Below, piece by piece: positions 1-8,849 of a stretch of DNA of 64,000 nt. Origin of the DNA: Alkaliphilus hydrothermalis (GTDB lineage Bacteria; Bacillota; Clostridia; Peptostreptococcales; Natronincolaceae); assembly GCF_016908555.1 (NCBI RefSeq), contig NZ_JAFBEE010000003.1, forward strand, positions 124,001-188,000, written 5' to 3'. Both the position numbers and the translations under genes were made by a program. Positions within the stretch are counted from its first letter, which is position 1, and each line of letters opens with the position of its first letter. The notes beneath the pieces are model-generated. The model was not told the origin of the DNA. It did no database searches and was given only the letters and a program-made list of their open reading frames with translations.

Positions 1-671
1 TTAAATCTCCAAGGTTCCTTTGCAAGACGATAAAACCACTCCATACCCATTTTTTGATAAATTTCTGGGGCTCTTTTAGCAGTACCAGCATGAATATCTA
101 CACTTCCCCCTACCCCCATTGCCACCTTACATTTCAGTTGGTCCTTGTGTTTGTCAATCCATATTTCTTGTCTTGGAGCTCCTAAACAAACAAAAAGTAC
201 ATCAGCTCCCGATTGGTTGATGTCATTAATCACACTTTCGGTTTCCTCTTGCTTGTAATAGCCATCCCTAAAACCTGCAATATTAATCCCTTTATACTTT
301 GCAGCAATATTGGTTACTGCCATTTCTGCTACACCTGGTTTTCCTCCCATAATATAAATAGACTTATGGTTTGAGGCACAATACAGGAGAAGGTGATGCA
401 TTAAATCTACCCCTGTTACCCTTTCAATCAGACCCTTTGACTTTAGTTTTGAAGCAATGATCAAGCCAATACCATCGGGAACAACTAAATCTGCTTCCTT
501 GACGATTCGATCTAATTCTTTGTTTTCTTGGGCTAACATGACGATTTCAGGGTTGGGTGTATAGACTTTCTTTAGGGTGTCTCCCTCCACGAAGGAGGTC
601 ACCTTTCTAATGGCTTCCTTCATGGTGATTGCGTCTATTGGTACATTTAATATTTCAGCTTTCTTACTCAT
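1..671 (-). CDS. WecG/TagA/CpsF family glycosyltransferase (C-terminus cut by window edge)
   Basis: About 223 codons can be read from the ATG at 671 to the window edge with no stop. The translation shows the family hallmarks: TPNPEIVMLA near the N-terminus, PDGIGL, the GAPRQE motif, and a GVGGSVDVHAG stretch followed by RAP. These proteins transfer N-acetylmannosamine (or a related sugar) from UDP to undecaprenyl-PP-GlcNAc in teichoic acid or capsule linkage-unit synthesis at the inner membrane face. The family is usually about 240 residues, so only the last 15-25 are missing. The next gene, csaB, ends 12 bp upstream, so the two are probably co-transcribed for cell-surface polymer assembly. 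Substrate specificity cannot be told from sequence. Confidence 0.9.
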   Translation of the reverse strand, partial: MSKKAEILNVPIDAITMKEAIRKVTSFVEGDTLKKVYTPNPEIVMLAQENKELDRIVKEADLVVPDGIGLIIASKLKSKGLIERVTGVDLMHHLLLYCASNHKSIYIMGGKPGVAEMAVTNIAAKYKGINIAGFRDGYYKQEETESVINDINQSGADVLFVCLGAPRQEIWIDKHKDQLKCKVAMGVGGSVDIHAGTAKRAPEIYQKMGMEWFYRLAKEPWRF

Positions 672-683
672 TTTATCCCCCTC

Positions 684-1763
684 TTATAATAAATCCAAAA
701 AGATTTCTTGGGTCATATTTGCTTTTTTTCTTAGAATGGCAGTGGCTTGATCCAGCTCCTGCTTTGCAAAAGCACAGTTTTGCAATATTTCGTCAATGGC
801 TGTAAATAGTCTAATCTGATCAAGACTCTCCACCCTACCAGCATTTCTTTGATTCACCAGCTTTAAGAAACTATTGATCTTATCGTCATATTCTAACCCC
901 ACCATTGGTACGTTGGCTATAGCGGCGAAAATCAAGGAGTGAAGTCGCATCCCCACCATCAAATCTAGTCCGCTAATCACAGTCAATAACTCCTCAGGGG
1001 AATATTGATTTGTCAAAACTTTTGCCTTTGTTTCCATCATGTCAGCGATTTGAAAGGAAACATTTACGTCATCTGGAAAATGCATTGGGACAAATACCAC
1101 CTCATGATTTGCTTTTTGGAGGTAGTCTCCCATTTTAGCAATCACTTTCTTATAGTCCTCATGGTCCTTCCAGCTTCTCACTGAGATTCCTACTATTTTT
1201 TTACTCTGATCCAGCCCCTCTTGTCTCAAGAGTTTATCCACTTTTTCTACAGTAGGAAGCTCCATACCAAAGGCTACGTCTGCCGTCACTTGGATATTCT
1301 TTTTCACCCCTATAGATTGCATCAATTCCTTTGAAGGATGGTCTCGAACTGTAATCACATCCACTTGGTCTAATATATATTTACATATTTTCTTATTAAT
1401 TCCCTTTGTTATCGGTCCAAAGCCATTTCCATAAAACATAACCTTTTTACCCAACCTCTTAGCAGTAAAAATAATGGCTAGATAATATAGCAGGGATCGA
1501 CTACTGGTTACGTCTTGCAGGACAGAACCACCGCCACTAATGACAACATCACTATCTTTAATGGCCTTTAGTACCTTCTTCATATCATTTCTATTGACTG
1601 CTTTGACACCATACTGCTTACTGGTTTCCTCCTCATTATAGGTCAATACTGTTATGTTAATTTTGGGTCTAACTTTCTTCATTCTACCAACAATTGTTTG
1701 TAATAATGCTTCGTCTCCAGTGTTCTGGAATCCATAATACCCAAACAATAAAACATTTTTCAT
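684..1763 (-). CDS. csaB: CsaB-type polysaccharide pyruvyl transferase
   Basis: 359 residues. The N-terminus carries the GYYGFQNTGDEALL signature of the polysaccharide pyruvyltransferase family, and the GMRLHSLIFAA stretch near residue 275 is typical of its C-terminal Rossmann half. CsaB adds a ketal pyruvyl group from PEP to a secondary cell-wall polymer, which then anchors S-layer homology (SLH) domain proteins. It lies 12 bp before the tagA/wecG-like gene and 77 bp after the DUF5693 membrane protein on the same strand; this trio is a common Clostridia arrangement for cell-wall polymer pyruvylation. The ATG at 1763 follows a purine-rich GAGAGGATG site. No SLH protein is in the window to confirm the role. 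Confidence 0.9.
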   Translation of the reverse strand: MKNVLLFGYYGFQNTGDEALLQTIVGRMKKVRPKINITVLTYNEEETSKQYGVKAVNRNDMKKVLKAIKDSDVVISGGGSVLQDVTSSRSLLYYLAIIFTAKRLGKKVMFYGNGFGPITKGINKKICKYILDQVDVITVRDHPSKELMQSIGVKKNIQVTADVAFGMELPTVEKVDKLLRQEGLDQSKKIVGISVRSWKDHEDYKKVIAKMGDYLQKANHEVVFVPMHFPDDVNVSFQIADMMETKAKVLTNQYSPEELLTVISGLDLMVGMRLHSLIFAAIANVPMVGLEYDDKINSFLKLVNQRNAGRVESLDQIRLFTAIDEILQNCAFAKQELDQATAILRKKANMTQEIFLDLL

Positions 1764-1840
1764 AGATGAAATTCATCCTCTCTCTGGATATTTCTTAATA
1801 AAGAATTGCTCTTTTACATTTCCTCTAACTCTGTAGTTGC

Positions 1841-3994
1841 CTAAATATTTAAGTGTTTTCTTAGGGAATTTAATAACTTCACTCCTATTTCTAGGGCTAC
1901 AATGTAGAAAATACCCAATACAATTCCTAATCCTAAAGAATAAATCGTTCTAGCAATTGATAAATATACAGGCGTTCTAAAATGACTAAAGGTGTTAATA
2001 ATAGATGTTTGCCCTAATACGGCCACGATTCCTGTAGCAAAGATTAAACATTTATATCTTCTTTGGGCTGCATAAAAACCCATTAATAACAATGGAAAGG
2101 CAATTAAAAACTCTTTTGTTCTAGGTCTAGCCAGTAATAGTTCGGCTAATTTGTTTCTAACAAGTATCTCTATATTGGATGCTTGAAGATCTGTGGCATG
2201 ACCTGTCCTGGCAATATAAACATAGCCCACTACTAATGCAATACCACCTAGTAAAACATAGAGTACCTTAATATCCTCCATCAATAGTTTTTGAATATCA
2301 GATATCTGAATTCCAACTTTTCTACTTCCCTTCTTACGCTTGTATCCAAAGTAGCTTAGGTATGCCAGTAGGAAAACTGCCATTGGTACTAACTGAGCAA
2401 TTTTTACTCCACGATAGAGATGCATTGCTATAAAATATTCAATATCTGATAATATTGATGATACATATAAAGCCCCTACAAAAGAGATCAGAGAAGTGAT
2501 TAATAGATCCTTTATCCCTCTTCCTAGTTGGATAATGAAATTTTGATTGTTATTGTCACCATGTAAATATTTTGAGCAACTGGCTGTAAAATAAACCATA
2601 CTTAAGGAAGCAAAAACAATTGCCGCCCCTATAGCTAACATATTACCTGCTAAAGAAGGGATTCCATAAATAAGGGCTACTACAAACCCGCCACCAAATA
2701 CCAGTAATAATATATTATATTTTTCTTTCAATTTAACAAAAGTATTCAGCAGCAGAATTCCTGCCGCTACAATTCCTAATCCCATCATTATTTGATGAAT
2801 CGGACTTACTCGCTTAGGGTCCATCCTACTACTTTCCCCTAATTCCATCCCATGTCTCGCGATTCTTGCTTCAAAGCGGTCAAACATCTTCTCATATTCT
2901 TCCACGTCGGTGACATAGGTTAATTTGTCAATCTTAAAGGGTCTAAAATAAATTACTCTAATATTTCTCTCTGTTACTGCCCTATATAGGGTATTTTCAA
3001 TTTCTTCTGCTCCTGTATAATATAAATGGGCAAATTTCATCTGAATAAATTCCGGCATAGAGAATACACCAACCGCGTTATAGTCCAATTGTTTAATTAA
3101 TGGATCAATTCCTTCTTGCTTGATATACTGTCCTTGGACTGACTTTTCTATTAAGCCTACTTTACTCCCCTTCTCCTTCATATAATTCTTTGTAATATGC
3201 ATATAATCAGGGAATCCAAAAACACTTTCACCATCAAAAATAAGCACCGAAGGAGCTACGTTTAACTCCTTATATTCATCAAAGGTTGCAGAAAATAATT
3301 TTTCGCTTTCCCATCCATCATACTGATAAGGTCTAGCCATTACCTCTAAGCCACTATCTTGAATTATCTTTACTTTCTCAGGATCAAGACCCAAACCTAG
3401 CTTGATCAGCTTTGTAGAGACCAATTCTTGTTGTAATAGGAAAGCTCTTCCTTTGATATCAATTCCCCGTTCGTATTGGTATAGGGCCTCTTCTTTTGTT
3501 CCCTTTAAAATGATAGAATAGATTCCTTCGTCTTCAACTAAAGTAAACTTCTCCGATTCATAACGATCTTGTAATTTTTCACTAATAAATTGGTATAATT
3601 CCTGGGAATCAGTCATCACAACAGCATCAAAATCATGATCCTCTGGATTGCTTTGAAGGTATTCTAATAACTGAGTTGGATAACCATCTCTATTATTTAC
3701 ATCAGATAGAATATTGGCAGCCATCTCTATTTCTAGGGGCTTCCCGTCTACAATAAGGTCCTCAAGGGTTTCTTCCCTTAAGGCAACATTTTTAACCCCC
3801 ATGGACTTTAGCTGTTGGAACCACCATGTTAAGGATTCTTCCGATTGATCTGCCAATTCTTTGAATTCATAGTAATCCAATACCATATCAATCCTTTTAT
3901 TCCCTGACTCTACAGTAAATCTTCCTATAAAATTAAAACTTGTCACCAAAAGACTAATTAATAAAACACCTAAAATGATTTTGTTATTTTTCAT
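1841..3994 (-). CDS. DUF5693 family multi-pass membrane protein
   Basis: 717 residues. One N-terminal membrane segment (about 7-25) is followed by a roughly 360-residue extracytoplasmic region and then a C-terminal half with about nine predicted hydrophobic helices (from about 400 to 705). The extracellular part has a TIM-barrel-like feel (repeated VxVF, GLDPEKV, YFRPFKID stretches). This matches the DUF5693 family commonly found next to csaB and tagA-like genes. Function is unknown. The topology and neighbourhood suggest a role in exporting, polymerising or anchoring the pyruvylated wall polymer, but this is inference. Start ATG at 3994 follows an AGAGGGATGG site. Confidence 0.75.
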   Translation of the reverse strand: MKNNKIILGVLLISLLVTSFNFIGRFTVESGNKRIDMVLDYYEFKELADQSEESLTWWFQQLKSMGVKNVALREETLEDLIVDGKPLEIEMAANILSDVNNRDGYPTQLLEYLQSNPEDHDFDAVVMTDSQELYQFISEKLQDRYESEKFTLVEDEGIYSIILKGTKEEALYQYERGIDIKGRAFLLQQELVSTKLIKLGLGLDPEKVKIIQDSGLEVMARPYQYDGWESEKLFSATFDEYKELNVAPSVLIFDGESVFGFPDYMHITKNYMKEKGSKVGLIEKSVQGQYIKQEGIDPLIKQLDYNAVGVFSMPEFIQMKFAHLYYTGAEEIENTLYRAVTERNIRVIYFRPFKIDKLTYVTDVEEYEKMFDRFEARIARHGMELGESSRMDPKRVSPIHQIMMGLGIVAAGILLLNTFVKLKEKYNILLLVFGGGFVVALIYGIPSLAGNMLAIGAAIVFASLSMVYFTASCSKYLHGDNNNQNFIIQLGRGIKDLLITSLISFVGALYVSSILSDIEYFIAMHLYRGVKIAQLVPMAVFLLAYLSYFGYKRKKGSRKVGIQISDIQKLLMEDIKVLYVLLGGIALVVGYVYIARTGHATDLQASNIEILVRNKLAELLLARPRTKEFLIAFPLLLMGFYAAQRRYKCLIFATGIVAVLGQTSIINTFSHFRTPVYLSIARTIYSLGLGIVLGIFYIVALEIGVKLLNSLRKHLNI

Positions 3995-4040
3995 ATTGTT
4001 CCATCCCTCTAATGTAGTTTAGATATATTTTCTCCATAAA

Positions 4041-4073
4041 AAAGACTCCCTTGACGTTTCACTGGGAAGTCTT
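4041..4073 (-). terminator. intrinsic terminator after the gene at 4097
   Basis: Arms AAGACTCCC and GGGAAGTCTT form a hairpin with one bulge. Read on the minus strand it is followed by a run of T, ending the upstream minus-strand gene 24 bp away. Confidence 0.75.
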
Positions 4074-4096
4074 CCTTTAAAGTCTTCAAGATATTC

Positions 4097-4567
4097 TTAT
4101 TCAATCCTATAAGTACCCCTCACCATGAATACAGTGGCAGTTTGGGCTTCAGCACCTCTTCCATCAGCCCTTGGAATAATCAGTAGATTGTTCATTGGAA
4201 TTTTCTCTCCCATACGAATATCCACCCCAGCTGTAACATTTGATAAACCACCACCCGGTGAGTCTATTGCAACAGCAGCTCCACTTCTTAGGATAATTTC
4301 TGTTCCTTGACCGGCAATCAATTTTTCACCAGCCTTTAGATTAACTACCTCCAGACTGTCTCCTCCTGTTGAAGGGGTTGTCCGAATTTTTTCATCAACA
4401 TATACTTTTACTTCATTAATTTTTTGCTCCACAAAAGACAATGTTACTAAAGGGTCCTCCGTAGAACCAGGTTCTTGATTCATTGCATAAACCAATTGTC
4501 CTACGATAAACACTGTTCCACATATGGTCATTAGTGAAAGTAGTATCTTTTTATTATTCCTCAACAT
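4097..4567 (-). CDS. conserved hypothetical exported protein
   Basis: 156 residues with a short positively charged N-terminus and one hydrophobic segment (about 9-28) without a lipobox cysteine, so a signal anchor or signal peptide. A short helical stretch (VEQKINEVKVYVDEKI) follows, then a beta-rich, Gly-rich domain with GEKLIAGQGTEIILRSG and GEKIPMNNLLIIPRADGRG. I do not recognise a characterised family, although proteins with this layout occur in Clostridia. It has its own terminator downstream and a gap of about 130 bp from endoA, so it may be transcribed alone. The ATG at 4567 follows a GGGAGGGGAC site. Confidence 0.7.
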   Translation of the reverse strand: MLRNNKKILLSLMTICGTVFIVGQLVYAMNQEPGSTEDPLVTLSFVEQKINEVKVYVDEKIRTTPSTGGDSLEVVNLKAGEKLIAGQGTEIILRSGAAVAIDSPGGGLSNVTAGVDIRMGEKIPMNNLLIIPRADGRGAEAQTATVFMVRGTYRIE

Positions 4568-4650
4568 AAGTCAGTCCCCTCCCGTTTACAAATGGATTTA
4601 TGTAATCATTATACTACAATTACAACTGGATTTGAAGTACACACACAAAA

Positions 4651-4673
4651 AGACCTAAGAAAATCTTAAGTCT
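4651..4673 (-). terminator. intrinsic terminator after endoA
   Basis: Arms AGACCTAAGA and TCTTAAGTCT (one mismatch) flank an AAA loop. On the minus strand the hairpin is followed by TTTTT, 23 bp after the toxin stop codon. Confidence 0.75.
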
Positions 4674-4695
4674 TCTCCTACCTAAATTTAGTTTT

Positions 4696-5046
4696 TTAAA
4701 AGTCAACTAAGCCCAAGCTGATCATCAATGCATCATTCACCTTTTCCATCATTTCATCATCTATATGACCTATCTTTTCTTCTAGGCGTCGCTTGTCAAT
4801 GGTCCTGATCTGTTCCAATAAAATTACAGAATCCTTTGGTAATCCATAATCAGTTGCAGCAATTTCTATATGAGTCGGTAGCTTAGCTTTATTTATCTGT
4901 GATGTTATGGCAGCAATAATTACGGTTGGACTATAGCGATTTCCAATATCATTTTGGATAATCAGCACTGGTCTAACGCCCCCCTGCTCGGAACCGATGA
5001 CAGGGCTTAAGTCTGCATAATAAATATCTCCTCTTTTAACATTCAC
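4696..5046 (-). CDS. ndoA: EndoA/MazF-type mRNA interferase (type II toxin)
   Basis: A GTG start at 5046 gives 116 residues, the length of Bacillus subtilis EndoA. It lies one base past the antitoxin stop with a GGAG site 10 nt upstream; a longer frame back to 5076 exists but lies inside the antitoxin gene. The protein reads [15 protein letters not shown], then [16 protein letters not shown] and [13 protein letters not shown], very close to the EndoA/MazF family: an SH3-like barrel RNase cleaving UACAU-type sites in mRNA, with Arg and Thr catalytic residues in these motifs. It forms an operon with the ribbon-helix-helix antitoxin gene upstream. Such pairs next to alr are common in Firmicutes. 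Confidence 0.93.
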   Translation of the reverse strand: MNVKRGDIYYADLSPVIGSEQGGVRPVLIIQNDIGNRYSPTVIIAAITSQINKAKLPTHIEIAATDYGLPKDSVILLEQIRTIDKRRLEEKIGHIDDEMMEKVNDALMISLGLVDF

Positions 5047-5047
5047 A

Positions 5048-5323
5048 CTATTCACACTCCGCCATTTTGACCTCATAGTTTTCTAACGAAGATATATCTA
5101 AACTCAATCCTAACTCCGCTAAAGAAAGATTAATCGTTGCCATTTCCTGATAGCCTTGCTTCATCTTTTCTCTAATCTCAACTTTCGTTTTCTCCCTTAT
5201 ATACAATTGCATTGCCTTACGAATAAACTCACTTCTGTTGGTTTTTTCATCACATACAATTGAGTCTATTTCCTTTAGTAGACTATCGGGAAGGCTTATC
5301 ATAATTCTTTTAGAATCAGCCAT
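5048..5323 (-). CDS. ndoAI: EndoAI-type ribbon-helix-helix antitoxin
   Basis: 91 residues from the ATG at 5323, chosen because AGGAGGTGCGCA lies directly upstream; a longer frame starts at 5353 without a ribosome site. The N-terminus [17 protein letters not shown] is a typical ribbon-helix-helix beta-strand and helix, followed by [13 protein letters not shown]. The C-terminal part ([17 protein letters not shown]) resembles the toxin-binding tail of B. subtilis EndoAI, which ends in AECE-like residues as here. The protein binds and blocks EndoA and probably represses the operon. Its stop is one base before the toxin start. Confidence 0.92.
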   Translation of the reverse strand: MADSKRIMISLPDSLLKEIDSIVCDEKTNRSEFIRKAMQLYIREKTKVEIREKMKQGYQEMATINLSLAELGLSLDISSLENYEVKMAECE

Positions 5324-5537
5324 TGCGCACCTCCTAGAATTATTCAGAATCAAAAAATTAGATAATGGCTAAGTAGCTGATTATACTTTCCATTAGTATT
5401 TTTATATATGGATAATATATATCCCATTATATATATTCATTTAAAGTGTGTCAATATAACCAAGTATTTATACAATCTATCGTAAAATACTGTACGATTT
5501 TTTATCTTTTTTATACTTACACTTCATCCATTCTTTT

Positions 5538-6710
5538 TTATTCTATCAAACTATCCTTAACGTGTAAAAGGTTATTATTTTCCATATAGATCCGTGGAAT
5601 CCGTTCTCCCACCATACAGACTATTTCATAGTTGATGGTTCCAAGTTTTTTTGCAATTTCATCTACTGTATTTCCTATAGATGGGTCGTTGCCAATGATA
5701 GTAACTTCATCCCCCATCTCTACATCTATACCAGTAGCATCTGCCATAGCCTGATCCATACAAATTCTACCTACAACTGGTATCTTTTCATTCTTTAAAA
5801 TTACCTCAGCTTTGCTGGTCAACATTCTAGTAAATCCATCGGCATACCCAATTGGTAGGGTAATAATTTGTCTTGTGCTGGGAGTCTTGTAGATATGTCC
5901 ATAGCTGACACCTGTATCGGCTGGTAGTACTTTTACTTGTGCCACCTTTAACTTCAATGTAATAACTTGCTTCAACTTTACGTTTTCATGACTCACCTCT
6001 GGAGATGGGTATAATCCATAAAGCATAATACCTGCCCTCACCATATCCAAATTCATTTCTGGTAAATCTATAATGGCAGCACTGTTGGATACATGCTTAA
6101 TAGGGATCTGATAGCCTGCCTCCTCCAGCTGTTGGGCTAACTTCATATATCTGTCAAACTGCTTTCTCGTTATCGTTTTATCCTTCTCATCAGCTGTGGC
6201 AAAATGGGTATACATACCCTCTACTAAAATATTGGGCAAGTTAAAAATAGCTTCAATATCATTGAAGGCTTCCTCAGGTGGATAAAAGCCAAGCCTTGAC
6301 ATTCCAGTATCCACCTTTATGTGAACCTTCATCATCTTCGTCATTTTTGAGGCTGTTTCTGAAAACACCCTTGCCTGTTGGAAGGAATACACAGTCTGGG
6401 TCAGGTCATGCTCCAGTATACGCTCTCCATGCTCCTCTGGTGTGTAACCCAAGACTAAGATTGGTAGGTCTACTCCACCTTTTCTCAATTGTATCGCCTC
6501 TGTTAAGGTGGCTACAGCAAAACAGTCGGCTCCATTTTCCTTTAGGGTTTTTGAAATTTCCACTGCTCCATGTCCATATCCATCTGCCTTAATGACACAA
6601 CAAATCTTTGTATCCTTCTTGGTTACCCTCTTTACCTCATTGAGATTGTGCTTGATATGATCTAAATTTATCTCTGCCCATACAGGTCTAAGTAATTTCT
6701 TCCCCTCCAT
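5538..6710 (-). CDS. alr: alanine racemase
   Basis: 390 residues, the usual length. PLP-binding Lys lies in VIKADGYGHG (about residue 42), and the catalytic Tyr is in GVSYGHIYKT (about 270). RAGIMLYGLYPS and GRICMDQAMAD are also family-typical. It interconverts L- and D-alanine for peptidoglycan; in spore formers a paralog can also consume the L-alanine germinant. The gene directly downstream (gerS-like) and acpS beyond it are on the opposite side from endoAI-endoA, giving an order acpS, gerS-like, alr, endoAI, endoA on the minus strand. Start ATG 6710 follows GGGGGAG. Confidence 0.97.
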   Translation of the reverse strand: MEGKKLLRPVWAEINLDHIKHNLNEVKRVTKKDTKICCVIKADGYGHGAVEISKTLKENGADCFAVATLTEAIQLRKGGVDLPILVLGYTPEEHGERILEHDLTQTVYSFQQARVFSETASKMTKMMKVHIKVDTGMSRLGFYPPEEAFNDIEAIFNLPNILVEGMYTHFATADEKDKTITRKQFDRYMKLAQQLEEAGYQIPIKHVSNSAAIIDLPEMNLDMVRAGIMLYGLYPSPEVSHENVKLKQVITLKLKVAQVKVLPADTGVSYGHIYKTPSTRQIITLPIGYADGFTRMLTSKAEVILKNEKIPVVGRICMDQAMADATGIDVEMGDEVTIIGNDPSIGNTVDEIAKKLGTINYEIVCMVGERIPRIYMENNNLLHVKDSLIE

Positions 6711-6788
6711 TAAAGTGCTCCCCCTTGTGTAGATGTTTTCATTTGCTTAGAATATGTATTCAGAAAACATGTTCAATGTATATACTCA

Positions 6789-7409
6789 TCAGTTTAGATT
6801 AAATAGGCTATCTTCTAGCTTAGGGTTATATACAAAATCTTCGTAAAGTACTCTAAATCTAACTTTTCCTTTTTCATCCACAATATGTAGATGACTTGGG
6901 ACCAAGGTTTTTAAATCAATCCACAGTTTTTGTTCATAAAAATAATAACTGCCACCAGGTAGAGAAGTGGTAATAACCCCGTAGCTCTTTCCTTCAATCA
7001 TTTCCCGTTCAACCCTTGAGTCCTCAGAATTTAATAGATTCCTCATAAAATATCCAATGAACATTAGTTGCTCCTGTGATTGCTCAAAGTCCTGCATCCT
7101 CCATACTTGGTTGATGGCGGGATGTTTGATCCATGCAGTCTTTCCATTTGAAATGGTTAAGTTCCCCTTTAGATTTTCTGGAGCTAAAATCTCCAAACGA
7201 TATTTGTCGGGATTTTGAAAGGTTTGTTGAAAAATATACTCCTTTTCCTCGGCGTCTCTTTGGACGTAAATCTTTGCTAAAGTTGTATAGCCTTCCATCT
7301 CATTTAATTTCTTTTGTGCTTTGTAATAAAGTTCTTCATCGGTGGGGGTCTGACAAGCTATCAGTGAAAATAGTAAAATCAGTACTAAAGCAGTCTTTAG
7401 GAACTTCAA
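6789..7409 (-). CDS. GerS-like LolA-fold lipoprotein
   Basis: 206 residues from a TTG start preceded by GGGAGGG. The lipoprotein signal has lipobox LIAC, with the modified Cys at about residue 19. The mature part resembles the LolA/LolB-like beta-barrel fold: FQNPDKYRLEIL, NGKTAWIKHP and PSHLHIVDEKGKVRFRV. In Clostridioides difficile the lipoprotein GerS has this fold, is encoded beside an alanine racemase gene, and is needed together with CwlD to make the muramic-delta-lactam that marks spore cortex for degradation. Placement between acpS and alr here supports the same role. Orthology rather than general LolA likeness is inferred from context. Confidence 0.75.
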   Translation of the reverse strand: MKFLKTALVLILLFSLIACQTPTDEELYYKAQKKLNEMEGYTTLAKIYVQRDAEEKEYIFQQTFQNPDKYRLEILAPENLKGNLTISNGKTAWIKHPAINQVWRMQDFEQSQEQLMFIGYFMRNLLNSEDSRVEREMIEGKSYGVITTSLPGGSYYFYEQKLWIDLKTLVPSHLHIVDEKGKVRFRVLYEDFVYNPKLEDSLFNLN

Positions 7410-7432
7410 GCGTAACCCTCCCTATGAAATTA

Positions 7433-7810
7433 TTATTCCCCTCCCAATGCTATAGCTTGGGCTACAGCATTAAATCGACTATGGGAAATGGAAATTAAAA
7501 TATCCTCTATACCAATATCATATGCGATTTTCGCCCCATTATTATGCAATTTTACATAGGGCTTGCCTAGTGGGTCCTGGTAGATCTCTACATCCTTCCA
7601 TTTCATATGACGAAAACCTGTCCCTAAAGACTTCACCACAGCTTCCTTTGCTGCAAAAAATCCCGCTATTGTCGAGGGACGAAAGTTTTTTTCTTCGAAA
7701 ATTCCTATTTCATCCGAGGTGAAAAAACGTTCAATGAACTTACTATTCTTTTCCATTGCCTCTTTGATGCGTTCAATCTCAATCATGTCTATACCGATTC
7801 CTTTAATCAT
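7433..7810 (-). CDS. acpS: holo-[acyl-carrier-protein] synthase
   Basis: 125 residues from the ATG at 7810, which sits 6 nt after GGAGG; a GTG two codons earlier is too close to the ribosome site. IKGIGIDMIEIERI holds the conserved Asp of the Mg/CoA site and FAAKEAVVKSLGTG the second metal ligand Glu and Lys. It transfers 4'-phosphopantetheine from CoA to the serine of acyl carrier protein. It is followed 23 bp later by the gerS-like gene and then alr, probably one transcript. Confidence 0.96.
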   Translation of the reverse strand: MIKGIGIDMIEIERIKEAMEKNSKFIERFFTSDEIGIFEEKNFRPSTIAGFFAAKEAVVKSLGTGFRHMKWKDVEIYQDPLGKPYVKLHNNGAKIAYDIGIEDILISISHSRFNAVAQAIALGGE

Positions 7811-7907
7811 ATACACCCTCCTACATTATCTATCCTACCATTTTTTAATTGTTTTTAAAATACTAAAAATTTAAACTTTTTAAATAGTCCTATTGAAATA
7901 CACAAAA

Positions 7908-7937
7908 AAAGAAATCCTTTTTCATTTGGATTTCTTT
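7908..7937 (-). terminator. intrinsic terminator of the coiled-coil gene at 7991
   Basis: Perfect 10-bp arms AAAGAAATCC / GGATTTCTTT around a 10-nt loop; on the minus strand the hairpin runs straight into a T-run. Confidence 0.85.
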
Positions 7938-7990
7938 CTATTGAACTTTATAATATACTATTTTAAAAGTCAACTCATTCTACTACCTAT

Positions 7991-8617
7991 CTATTCTTCC
8001 TCTTTCTTAAAATAATGTATATCCAACTTCTCTATTTCCTCATGTCCAATCATGGTATGTAAATATGAATACAGATAACTGAGTTTGTTATCTAGACCTT
8101 CTTTATTTTCCCTTAGAACATTTAAGCGTTCCCTCAATTTTTCAATTTCTTTATGAATCTCATCCAACTCCTTTTGCCCCTCCAATAAATCTTCATAGGC
8201 AATCTGGACTGTTTCCTCCAATAAATCTCGATTGAGGGCTTCAATAGCCGCAGGATACTCCTCCAGCTTTTTATACAACTCCTCTAATTCTTCAGCAACC
8301 TTGGCAAAGTCCTCCTTGTATTTAAGTAATTCATCTATGGAATCCTCTGCACCCTTTGTGTTGATTTTATCCGACATTACTAAAATTTTGGCCGTCAATT
8401 CTCTTTTCAATTTTTTCTTCTCTTCTAAGGTCTTCATGCACCTGATTTGCTCCAGCAATAATTCCTCCAGCTGTTTGCTGGAGATGGTAATAGATTTATT
8501 AGATTTTGTGGCGAAAACATCCCTCCAACTTTTGTCTTTAATCAGTATGGGGACATTGTTCTTTTTGATAATATTTTTATCGAGAAGAATTTTCTTTCGT
8601 TTTCTACTAAAAAACAT
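7991..8617 (-). CDS. hypothetical coiled-coil protein
   Basis: The preferred start is the ATG at 8617 (208 residues), 6 nt after AAAGAGG; an upstream GTG at 8662 lacks a ribosome site. After a basic N-terminus (SRKRKK) the protein is nearly all charged amphipathic helix, with heptad-like Leu/Ile spacing from about residue 50 to 185 (for example EELEELYKKLEEYP, KEIEKLRERLNVLRE). There is no signal peptide or membrane segment, so it is probably cytoplasmic. I do not recognise the family. It is divergently oriented from the coiled-coil lipoprotein at 8850, sharing the 230-bp region between them. Confidence 0.65.
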   Translation of the reverse strand: MFFSRKRKKILLDKNIIKKNNVPILIKDKSWRDVFATKSNKSITISSKQLEELLLEQIRCMKTLEEKKKLKRELTAKILVMSDKINTKGAEDSIDELLKYKEDFAKVAEELEELYKKLEEYPAAIEALNRDLLEETVQIAYEDLLEGQKELDEIHKEIEKLRERLNVLRENKEGLDNKLSYLYSYLHTMIGHEEIEKLDIHYFKKEEE

Positions 8618-8849
8618 AACTGGCCTCTTTTCTATATCTTTATTCTTATCTTTATTATTCACTATCGACTATTTTCTATATATACTTTAGTGTTTTCAGC
8701 CAGTTCTTAGGACCCATTTACATATTTTAAAGGAAAACAAACCCAATGATTCCATACGATTTAACTTCTTTAAAGATATTTAATGCATTATTTTTAAATA
8801 AGTGTAATTTTTTTAACTATATTGGAAAAAATATTTTCGAGGTGATAGG

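Noticed and set aside
8232..8690. 152-codon plus-strand frame opposite the coiled-coil gene
   Set aside because: Ser/Leu-rich shadow frame typical of the strand opposite Lys/Glu-rich helices; the minus-strand reading has heptad pattern, a ribosome site and a terminator.
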